Below are positions 34,824 to 41,586 of a stretch of DNA of 64,000 bases, piece after piece. Below the pieces are notes generated by a model, which ran no database searches, was not told the DNA's origin, and saw nothing but the letters and a program-made list of their open reading frames with translations. The stretch covers positions 1-64,000 of the forward strand of contig CAADGG010000010.1 in the NCBI GenBank assembly GCA_900696485.1. Direction: 5' to 3'. The position numbers were made by a program, and so were the translations under genes. Position 1 is the stretch's first letter; each line of letters begins with the position of its first letter. Source of the stretch: an uncultured Pseudomonadota bacterium (GTDB lineage: Bacteria > Myxococcota_A > UBA9160 > PR03).

Positions 34824-36203
34824 ATGCGAGACGCCGCCCACGTTCCCTTCGTCGAATCCGGCTCCTACCCGCTGCGAAAGGGCAACACCGTGCGACCGCT
34901 GGTCGATGGTGAGCCCGCATTCCGGCGCATCTGCGAGGCGGTGGAGGCGGCGCGGCGCAGTATCTGGGTGACGGTCGCCTTCGTCGATCCGGGGTTCGAG
35001 ATGCCCGATGGACGCGGGAGCTTCTTCGACGTCCTCGACCGCGCGCACGCGCGCGGTCTCGACGTGCGGGTCCTCTTCTGGCGTCACCGTCTGCTGGCGC
35101 GGTTCCGTCCCGAGTCGCATTTCGCCGGCACCGAGGCGGACCTGCGCCTCCTGCGCGAACGGAACACGCGCTGGCACGCGCGCTGGGACCAGGCGCACGA
35201 GAACGATTGCCAGCACCAGAAGAGCTGGATCGTCGACGCGGGGGAGGCAGGGGAGGCGGCCTTCGTCGGCGGCATCAACCTGGCGCGCAAGTCGATGGTG
35301 CCACCCGGCCACCCGGCGACACCAGCCGGCAGCACCCACGATGTCTACGTCGAGGTGCGCGGCCCGGCCGCGACCGACGTGCACCACAACTTCGTGCAGC
35401 GTTGGAACGAGGCGAGCGACCGGGCCGAGCCGGATGGCTGCTGGCCCGATGCGCGCGTGCAGACCCCGCTCACCTTCCCGTGTGTCGCGAGCCCGCCGGT
35501 GGGCGAGGTGCCGGTGCAGATCCAGCGCACGGTGCGCCGCGAGCGCTATCGCGACAACTCCCCGGCGCCGGGCGGCGTGCCCTTCGACATCGCGGGCGGC
35601 GAGTTCTCGGTCGCGAACCAGTATCGGCGCGCGATCGAGGCGGCGCGTCGTACCCTCTACGTCGAGGACCAGGCGATCGCCTCGGCCGAGATCGTCGAGC
35701 GTCTGCACGAGGCGCTCTCGCGCGGCGTCGACGTGGTCTTCCTGGCGCCCGCCGAACCACATCCCGACATGGCCGCGGCGCGCCTGAAAGGGGCGTCGCA
35801 GGATTTCATCGACTCGCTTGCCGCCCTCGCTCACCACGAGCATTTCCTGCTGGCGGGACTCGTTGCGAACGTGCCTGGCGGCGGCCACCAGGCCATCTAC
35901 GTGCACGCCAAGATCGCGCTGGTCGACGACGGCTGGGCGACGATCGGCTCGGCCAACGTGGCCGATCGCTCCTTCTACGGAGACACCGAGCTGAACGCCT
36001 CGTTCTGGCACGAGCCCACCGTGCGTGCGCTGCGCGTCGAGCTGCTGCGCGAGCACCTCGGGCACGACACGAGCGCGCTCGATGACCGCGCGGCGCTGCA
36101 ACTCTTCCGCGAGCGAGCGCGCGCGAACGCCGCTCGCTGGGCCCGGGGCGAACCTCTCGATGGCCTCGCCGTCGCCCTCGACCCGGCGCGCTACGCAAGC
36201 TGA
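34824..36203 (+). CDS. Phospholipase D-family protein
   Basis: 459 residues with two HKD catalytic motifs: first HQKSWIVD (about residues 132-139) followed by FVGGINLA, second HAKIALVDDG followed by TIGSANVADRSF. The duplicated-domain layout is that of phospholipase D and cardiolipin-synthase-like enzymes, acting on phosphodiester bonds of phospholipids. No signal peptide. ATG at 34824 chosen for its GGAGAG site and because homologous sequence starts here. Repeat copy B begins five bases after the stop. Confidence 0.88.
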   Translation: MRDAAHVPFVESGSYPLRKGNTVRPLVDGEPAFRRICEAVEAARRSIWVTVAFVDPGFEMPDGRGSFFDVLDRAHARGLDVRVLFWRHRLLARFRPESHFAGTEADLRLLRERNTRWHARWDQAHENDCQHQKSWIVDAGEAGEAAFVGGINLARKSMVPPGHPATPAGSTHDVYVEVRGPAATDVHHNFVQRWNEASDRAEPDGCWPDARVQTPLTFPCVASPPVGEVPVQIQRTVRRERYRDNSPAPGGVPFDIAGGEFSVANQYRRAIEAARRTLYVEDQAIASAEIVERLHEALSRGVDVVFLAPAEPHPDMAAARLKGASQDFIDSLAALAHHEHFLLAGLVANVPGGGHQAIYVHAKIALVDDGWATIGSANVADRSFYGDTELNASFWHEPTVRALRVELLREHLGHDTSALDDRAALQLFRERARANAARWARGEPLDGLAVALDPARYAS

Positions 36204-36207
36204 GAGG

Positions 36208-36396
36208 GTTGCCGAGAATCGGCCGCTGGCGCAGGCACACCGCCGGGCGGGAGGCGCACACCCGGAGCCGTAATCCGGAGGCGGCCGTACCAAAGCCGTA
36301 CGCAGCGCCGAAGCTCGTCCGCCGAGGACATCGGCGCAGGGTGTGCGCCTCCCGCCCGTCTCCGAACATCGTCGGCCGATTCTCGGCAAGCCTGTG
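36208..36396 (-). repeat. Structured dispersed repeat, copy B
   Basis: Inverted copy of the element at 13201 and 63011; its reverse complement is nearly the same as copy C throughout. Inner arms 36245-36263 and 36339-36357 form a perfect 19-bp stem, and the outer ends TTGCCGAGAATCGGCCG pair over 17 bp. It starts immediately after the phospholipase stop. Confidence 0.88.
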
Positions 36397-36731
36397 AGCG
36401 GCGTCCGGAAGGCACGGCGACCGAGGCGGCCCGGGAGATCGCTCGCCAACGACCGGATCCAGCGCGAATTCGCATCCCGGACCCCGGTTGCGGCTCGATC
36501 CGCGAGCGGCGCTCCGCCATACGCTCGCACACCCCTGTTCTGCAGCGACTACACGGGCACCCGCAGCCGTGCAGCGCCTCGGCCCGGACGGGCTCCGCAT
36601 CGAGCTCGTCCGGGCGCCCGGCGATCTGGCCCGAGCGCCCAGCGCCCGGCGCCGGAGCCGGCCCGACACAGAAAGCGAGACACCCGCTCAAGCACTCGCG
36701 GTGTTCTGCCGAGGACCACTCCCAGGAAGAC
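36397..36731. other. Intergenic region, no gene seen
   Basis: 335 bases between repeat copy B and the seven-helix protein gene. Open frames are Arg/Pro-rich and unconvincing, and no promoter stands out. Confidence 0.35.
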
Positions 36732-37520
36732 ATGGATGGGAGCGCAATCGGCATGATCCAAGGAGTCGCCGGGATCTGCTTTTTGACCCTCTTCGTCACC
36801 TCCCTGGTCGTGGGCGTGCGGCTGCTCATCCTGGCGCGGCGCACGCGCCAGATCTCGGAGCTGGTGCTCGGCCTCTCGTTCGTGCTGATGATGGGAATCG
36901 CATACCCGCTGATGCTCCTCGCCCGCAACGAGGAGCTGCTCGGCGTCGCGACCGCCAGCGTTCTGATGGTGGTGGGGAGCGCGGCGCTCAACGCCAGCAT
37001 CTTCATGATCTTTCTCTTCACGTGGAAGGTCTTCCGGCCCGACACGGGCTGGGCGCGCGCTCTCACCTTCGGCGCCGTGCCCCTCTCCGTCCTCCACGTT
37101 TTCGCGGTGGCCTACCTGGTGACGGCACGGGGCGGCATCGGAGCGGCCCTCGCCGAAACGAGCCGCAGCGGACTGCTCGTGCTGCTCCTCGACGGAGTCG
37201 CCTACACCTGGACGGCGGCCGAGTCGTGGCGCTACTACGGCCTGCTGAAGCGACGACTCGCTCTGGGTCTCACGGATCCGGTGCTCTGCAACCGCTTCCT
37301 GCTGTGGGCCTCGACGGCCGGGGTGACGGTCTTCGGCATCCTCGCCAACATCGCCTTCCTGCTCGCCGACGTCGACGTGCTGCGCACGCCTTTCGCCGTA
37401 CTCGTCACCGCCCTCACGGGGCTCGCCCAGGCCGCGCTGCTCTACCTGACCTTCCTGGCCCCGGCCCGCTACACCGACGCCGTTCGCCACCGTGCGACCC
37501 GGGCGCTCCGGGAGAGCTGA
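36732..37520 (+). CDS. Seven-helix membrane protein, unknown family
   Basis: 262 residues with about seven hydrophobic helices, for example GICFLTLFVTSLVVGVRLLI, LVLGLSFVLMMGIAYPLML, ATASVLMVVGSAALNASIFM and TAGVTVFGILANIAFLLA. The loop RRTRQISELVLG and the segment LFTWKVFRPDTGWARAL are shared features of uncharacterised 7TM proteins. No catalytic motif seen. ATG 36732 has AGGAAG nearby; ATG 36753 is an alternative. Stands alone. Confidence 0.6.
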   Translation: MDGSAIGMIQGVAGICFLTLFVTSLVVGVRLLILARRTRQISELVLGLSFVLMMGIAYPLMLLARNEELLGVATASVLMVVGSAALNASIFMIFLFTWKVFRPDTGWARALTFGAVPLSVLHVFAVAYLVTARGGIGAALAETSRSGLLVLLLDGVAYTWTAAESWRYYGLLKRRLALGLTDPVLCNRFLLWASTAGVTVFGILANIAFLLADVDVLRTPFAVLVTALTGLAQAALLYLTFLAPARYTDAVRHRATRALRES

Positions 37521-37877
37521 CCAGGGCCGCTTCCGCCGCCTTCGAGCACGTCTGCCGAGGCCTCGAGGAGAGGACCTCTCTCGACTGTCGACGGTCACCT
37601 GAAAACGCAGAAATCGGAACGGCTCGCCGGTCGCTCGCGCCGGTTCGTGGTGTCGAGCGGCCGCTCGCTTCGTTCTTCCTCACAAAACAGAAGGGCCCGA
37701 AGGGCCCGCGGCCGCAGACCGAGTCCAGCGCGGCTTCGTGGCGGAGTTGGCTCTCGCCCGGGAGCACGACCGCATCCCCATCCAGGCCCAGCTCGCCTCC
37801 GCCCGGCCAAGGGTCTTGCGCCGTGTGTTATCGACGATACTGTCGATATCGACATCAGTGACGACCAAGGAGGTCCG
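37521..37877. other. Intergenic region upstream of the tetR operon
   Basis: 357 bases. Near 37693 a GGGCCC-GAA-GGGCCC hairpin reads, on the minus strand, into TTCTGTTTT, so it looks like a minus-strand terminator although no minus-strand gene ends here. The right end holds the TetR operator. Confidence 0.4.
37829..37854. promoter_or_regulatory. Putative TetR operator
   Basis: TGTCGATATCGACA (37841-37854) is a perfect 14-bp palindrome, and TATCGAC (37829-37835) repeats its half inverted with a 6-base gap to GTCGATA. It lies 24 bases before the tetR start with AAGGAGG between, a typical autoregulatory position. Confidence 0.7.
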
Positions 37878-38456
37878 ATGCCCAAGCAGGTCGACGCCGC
37901 CGCCCAGCGCAGCGAGATCCGGCGCGCGGCGCGGCGGGTATTCGCGCGCCACGGCGTGCCGGGTACCGGCCTGGGCCACGTGGCGCGCGCGGCAGGGATG
38001 GGCCGCTCGAGCCTCTACCACTACTACGCCGACAAGGACGCCCTGCTCCACGACCTGGTGGCCGAGACCCTGGCGGGCGAGCGCGCGTTGTTCCACGCCT
38101 GCCTCCGCAGCGAGGGCAGCGTGCTCGACCGGGTGCAGCGCCTGACCGACGGCTGCGTGGCGCTCTTCGAAGACTGGGCCTCGCTGGGCCGGCTGTTCAT
38201 CGACCTGCGCCTGCGCGACGCCGCGCGCTTCCGGCGCTTCTTCCGCGAGATCCGCGGCGAGTTCGCCGACGTCCTGCGCGAGGGCCAGCGGCGCGGCGAG
38301 GTCGCGGCGGAACTCGACCCCGTGCTGGCCGGGGCGACGCTGATCGGCGCCATCGACGGGCTGCTGATCCAGCACTTCCTGGACAGCAAAGCCCTCGATC
38401 CCGACGCCCTGCGCCGCGAGCTGCGGCGCATCGCCGCGGCGGCGCTGGCGCCATGA
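37878..38456 (+). CDS. TetR-family regulator
   Basis: 192 residues. N-terminal TetR HTH (AAQRSEIRRAARRVFARHGV, then MGRSSLYHYYADKDALLHDL) and a helical ligand-binding domain. ATG 37878 has an ideal AAGGAGG site and follows a palindromic operator, so it probably represses its own operon. Its stop overlaps the methyltransferase start (ATGA), and the HgcAB-like gene follows, so it likely controls corrinoid-protein methyl chemistry. Effector unknown. Confidence 0.9.
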   Translation: MPKQVDAAAQRSEIRRAARRVFARHGVPGTGLGHVARAAGMGRSSLYHYYADKDALLHDLVAETLAGERALFHACLRSEGSVLDRVQRLTDGCVALFEDWASLGRLFIDLRLRDAARFRRFFREIRGEFADVLREGQRRGEVAAELDPVLAGATLIGAIDGLLIQHFLDSKALDPDALRRELRRIAAAALAP

Positions 38457-39133
38457 GTTCGCTGGCCCTGATGCGCTGGCTGGAGGCGACGCCCGAGCGC
38501 TACGACGCGGGCATGCGCGTCGTGACCCTGGGCCGCGTCACGGCCTTGCACGAAGCCGTGGCATCCGCTGCGGCGCCCGCGCCCGGCGCCGAGGTGCTCG
38601 AGATCGGCTGCGGAACCGGCGCCGTGACGGCGCGGCTGCTGCAGCGCGGCGCCCGGGTGACGGCTCTGGACCAAAGCCCCGAGATGCTGGAGCAGGCGCG
38701 CAGCCGCCTGAGGGTGTCGGCTGCGGGCGACATGACCTGGCTCGAGCGCACCGCCTCGGAGATCGACGCGCTGCCGGCCGCCGCCTACGACGCCGTGGTG
38801 CTCTCGCTGTGCCTCTCCGAGATGTCGGGCGACGAGCGGCGCTACGTCCTGACCCGGGCGCGCGAGCGGCTGAGGCCGGGCGGGCGCCTGGTGGCCGCCG
38901 ACGAGGTCCGCAGCCACGGGGCCGCGCGCCGCGCGGCGCAGACGCTGGCGCGCGCGCCCCAGTGGCTGGCCGGCTGGCTCCTGGCCGGCTCGGTCTCGCG
39001 CCCGCTGGCCGACCTGCGCGCCGAGCTGGAGGCGGCCGGACTCGTGGTGCAGCGAGAGCAGCGCTGGCTGCTCGGAACCCTGGCCCTGTTCGAGGCCCGC
39101 ACCAGGGAGGCAGACCCATGCCCGAGTTCCTGA
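38453..39133 (+). CDS. SAM-dependent methyltransferase linked to the corrinoid protein (CpaM-like)
   Basis: 226 residues, class I methyltransferase: motif I VLEIGCGTGAVTARLL, acidic end of strand 2 ALDQSPEM, motif near DAVVLSLCLSEM and post-motif RLRPGGRLVAADEV. The C-terminal part is Arg/Ala-rich. Placed between tetR (4-base overlap) and the HgcAB-like gene (16-base overlap), it matches the genome context of methyltransferases annotated as corrinoid-protein-associated. Methyl transfer to or from the corrinoid partner is inferred from context only. Confidence 0.75.
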   Translation: MSSLALMRWLEATPERYDAGMRVVTLGRVTALHEAVASAAAPAPGAEVLEIGCGTGAVTARLLQRGARVTALDQSPEMLEQARSRLRVSAAGDMTWLERTASEIDALPAAAYDAVVLSLCLSEMSGDERRYVLTRARERLRPGGRLVAADEVRSHGAARRAAQTLARAPQWLAGWLLAGSVSRPLADLRAELEAAGLVVQREQRWLLGTLALFEARTREADPCPSS

Positions 39134-40218
39134 AAGACCTGCTCCAGACCGCCTTCCGCATGGTTCCCTGGCCCACCGAGCCGGGCCTGCGCCGCGTCGG
39201 CTCGCCGGGGCGGCGCAGCCCGGTGCTGTTGACCGCGAACTACGACTTGACCGTGCGGCGTCTGGTGCGTGCGCTTCGCGGGGTCGATGCCTGGCTGCTG
39301 GTGGCGCCCGCGGGCGGCATCAACGTGTGGTGCGCCGCGGCCGGCGGACACCTCACCACACACCAGGTGGTGACGGCGCTCAAGACCTCGGGCGTCGCCG
39401 AGCAGGTGGACCACCGCGAGCTGGTGCTGCCGCAGCTGGCCGCCACCGGCGTGGAGGGGCTCGCCGTCTTCCGGCGTAGCCGCTGGCGCGTACGCTTCGG
39501 GCCCGTCCGCGCGCAGGACCTGCCGGCCTACCTGGCGGCGAACGGCGAGAAGACCGACTCCATGCGCCGCGTCGTGTTCTCGCTCCACGACCGGCTGGAG
39601 ATGGCAGCGGCCTGGGCGGCGCCGATCTCGATCGTGCTGGCGGCGGGTGCCCTGCTCCTGCGCCCGGCGTGGACCCTGCCCCTGGTGGGCCTGTGCTTCG
39701 GGCTGGCCGCGGCGGTGTTCCTGGTCTACGACCGCATCCCGCGTCACCGCAAGCTGGTCGTGGGCGGCGCAGCCACCCTGGCGTCGCTGGCGGCAGTCTT
39801 CCTGGCCGGCGGCGGCAGTGCGGCGCACGCCGGAGCGTTGCTCGCGCCCGCGGCGCTGCTGGGCATCCTGACCATGGACTACGCCGGCAGCACCCCCACC
39901 GAGGGCAGCGGCCACTTCGACGGCCAGGACTGGAAGATCACCCTGGACCTGGAGCGCTGCGACGGCGTCTTCCGCTGCTGGGAGGTCTGCCCCGAGGCCT
40001 GCTTCGAGAAGCGGGAAGCCGCGCGCGTGGTCGATCTGGCCCACGACGAGCGCTGCGTGCGCTGCGGCGCCTGCGTCGTGCAGTGCCCCCAGGACGCGCT
40101 CTTCTTCCAGGACGGCGCGGGCCGGCGCATCGAGCCCGAGACCCTGCGCCGCTTCAAGCTCAACCTGCTGGGCAAGCGCACGGTGGGGGTGCCGGCAGTG
40201 GACGACGACGCGGCGTGA
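39118..40218 (+). CDS. HgcA-like corrinoid/HgcB-like ferredoxin fusion protein
   Basis: 366 residues. N-terminal HgcA-like corrinoid domain with PVLLTANYDLTVRRLVRAL, the cap-helix motif GINVWCAAAGG (Cys72), HRELVLPQLAATGVEG and FGPVRAQDLPAYL; then about four membrane helices (185-262) ending LTMDYAGSTPTEGSG; then an HgcB-like ferredoxin with Cys at 281, 287, 291, 295 (CX5CX3CX3C) and 313, 316, 319, 323 (CX2CX2CX3CP). Canonical HgcA has NVWCA(A/G)GK; the Lys is absent here. The C-terminal Cys pair of HgcB is also missing. So mercury methylation should not be assumed. SD AGGGAGG. Confidence 0.82.
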   Translation: MPEFLKDLLQTAFRMVPWPTEPGLRRVGSPGRRSPVLLTANYDLTVRRLVRALRGVDAWLLVAPAGGINVWCAAAGGHLTTHQVVTALKTSGVAEQVDHRELVLPQLAATGVEGLAVFRRSRWRVRFGPVRAQDLPAYLAANGEKTDSMRRVVFSLHDRLEMAAAWAAPISIVLAAGALLLRPAWTLPLVGLCFGLAAAVFLVYDRIPRHRKLVVGGAATLASLAAVFLAGGGSAAHAGALLAPAALLGILTMDYAGSTPTEGSGHFDGQDWKITLDLERCDGVFRCWEVCPEACFEKREAARVVDLAHDERCVRCGACVVQCPQDALFFQDGAGRRIEPETLRRFKLNLLGKRTVGVPAVDDDAA

Positions 40219-40447
40219 GCCGCGCTGCCGAAGCCGAGATCTCGCCGGGGCTGCAGCGCCGAACTCCCTTGCTTGCGACACTTCTGGCATTGCCAGAGTC
40301 GTCGCGTCTCGACGAAGCAAGCGTGCCGGCTCTCGCATCGGGGACAGACGATCCCCGAGGCCCGCGCACTTGTCTCCGGCACGCCCAGCAGGCTTCCTCG
40401 TCCGGGAGCCGGTCGACCCGCTCGGGCCGCGTGGCGGGAATCTCCAT
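40215..40447 (-). pseudogene. 5' remnant of an IS1595-type transposase
   Basis: Minus-strand reading starts MEIPATRPERVDRLPDEEAC, then after a one-base shift gives GIVCPRCESRHACFV and LWQCQKCRKQ: the DEEAC motif and CPRC/CQKC zinc ribbon of IS1595-family transposases. The DDE catalytic part is absent, so it is a frameshifted, truncated fragment between the HgcAB-like gene and rrf2. No terminal repeats were seen. Confidence 0.65.
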
Positions 40448-40551
40448 CGGTCTCTTCCGGCTTCAGGGACCACTTCGCCACCTCCCCGTGGCGAATCCGG
40501 TCACGTGCGGAGCGACGTGGCCAGGCGCGATCGCAAAAAAGGATGACCCAT

Positions 40552-40562
40552 GGTATATCTTT
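40552..40562 (-). promoter_or_regulatory. WAASATATAYN motif, rrf2 promoter
   Basis: Minus-strand AAAGATATACC inside CCATGGTATATCTTTCGAG, 16 bases before the rrf2 start. Same motif as at 43756, 45937, 54918 and 62022. The plus-strand TATATC could be the -10 element, so binding here would block rrf2 transcription. Confidence 0.6.
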
Positions 40563-40578
40563 CGAGTCGAGGAGACCG

Positions 40579-41016
40579 ATGCAGCTCACACGCTACAGCG
40601 ACTACAGCCTCCGCGTCCTGATGTACCTCGCCGTGTGGCCCGAGTATCTCGTGACGATCGAGGAGATCTCGAAGGCCTACGGGATCTCTCGAGCGCATCT
40701 GATGAAGGTGGTCCATCAGCTCGGGCTTGCGGGTTTCGTCGCAACCGTACGCGGCCGCGGCGGAGGAATCCAGCTTGCGCGCGCACCCGAAGAAATCTCG
40801 ATCGGAAAGGTCGTGCGACACACCGAGGAAAATCTTGCCATCGTCGAGTGCTTCGAGCCGACGACGAGTCAGTGTCGGATCGAGTCGGCCTGTGGTCTCC
40901 GGGGTGTTCTGGAGGAGGCGCGCGACGCCTTTCTCGGGACGCTCGATCGCTACACGCTCGCGGATCTCGTTGCTCGGCGCCGCAAGCCACTGGCGCTTCT
41001 CTTGACGGCGCCTTGA
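40579..41016 (+). CDS. Rrf2-family regulator, NsrR-like
   Basis: 145 residues. Winged-helix N-terminus MQLTRYSDYSLRVLMYLA and GISRAHLMKVVHQLG; wing RGRGGGIQLAR; cluster loop ECFEPTTSQCRIESACGL with Cys 91, 99 and 105, the three-Cys arrangement of NsrR-type [Fe-S] sensors of nitric oxide or redox stress. ATG chosen for the GAGGAG upstream. A motif shared by several redox genes of this region lies in its promoter. The ABM/zinc-ribbon gene follows after 19 bases, likely co-transcribed. Confidence 0.88.
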   Translation: MQLTRYSDYSLRVLMYLAVWPEYLVTIEEISKAYGISRAHLMKVVHQLGLAGFVATVRGRGGGIQLARAPEEISIGKVVRHTEENLAIVECFEPTTSQCRIESACGLRGVLEEARDAFLGTLDRYTLADLVARRRKPLALLLTAP

Positions 41017-41035
41017 TCGAGAACAGGAGCGAACG

Positions 41036-41443
41036 ATGACACCGCTTCTCGTCCTCGCCGAGTTCGTGTTCACCGAGGAAGGCGAGCGTGAGTTCCTCCC
41101 TCACCTGGAACGCACACTCGACGAGGCGCGCGCGATCGCGGGTTGTCTCCAGGTCGTCCTCTGGAATCGTCCGGGTCGGCGCTACCAGTTCTCGACGCTG
41201 TGGACCGACGCAGACGCGGTGACACGGTGGGTGGAGAATGAATTCCACCAGTCGATCCTGATGCCCGGCTTCCGCAAGTGGTGCACGGAGGGTTGCTTCG
41301 GCGAGTACCGGCTCGACACCGACCACAAGCGTGCGCGCAAGTGCCCGCGTTGTGGTCGCTGGACGCAGAGTCTGCCCGGCTGGAACGAAGCGCTGCCGGC
41401 GACGTGCAAGGAGTGCGGGGCGACGCTCGACGCGCCAGCCTGA
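41036..41443 (+). CDS. ABM-domain monooxygenase-like protein with C-terminal zinc ribbon
   Basis: 135 residues. First about 95 residues look like an antibiotic-biosynthesis-monooxygenase (ABM) dimeric barrel (LVLAEFVFTEEGEREFLPHL, VVLWNRPGRRYQFSTLW); the last 30 hold a CX2C...CX2C zinc ribbon (KCPRCGRWT, TCKECGATL). The fusion is unusual. ABM proteins oxidise small aromatics or act as heme or quinone enzymes without cofactors. Located in the rrf2 operon, so nitrosative or redox stress is the probable context. Confidence 0.65.
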   Translation: MTPLLVLAEFVFTEEGEREFLPHLERTLDEARAIAGCLQVVLWNRPGRRYQFSTLWTDADAVTRWVENEFHQSILMPGFRKWCTEGCFGEYRLDTDHKRARKCPRCGRWTQSLPGWNEALPATCKECGATLDAPA

Positions 41444-41586
41444 TTCGGGAACGAGTCGGAACGTCGGGCGATGAGCTCGCCGGTGCGGACGGCGAGTCGC
41501 TCGGATCGACCTCGGTCGGCACCTCGGCGTGGCGGCGCGCGATCGCTGATTCCGAGAGAGGAATGCGCAGCCGACGACTCCGGAAC

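Noticed and set aside
37693..37707. GGGCCC-GAA-GGGCCC hairpin as a terminator
   Set aside because: Short and oriented for the minus strand, where no gene ends; kept only as a remark.
39118..40218. Canonical mercury-methylation gene pair
   Set aside because: One fused protein, no cap-helix Lys, no C-terminal Cys pair, oxygen-defence context. Mercury methylation cannot be claimed.
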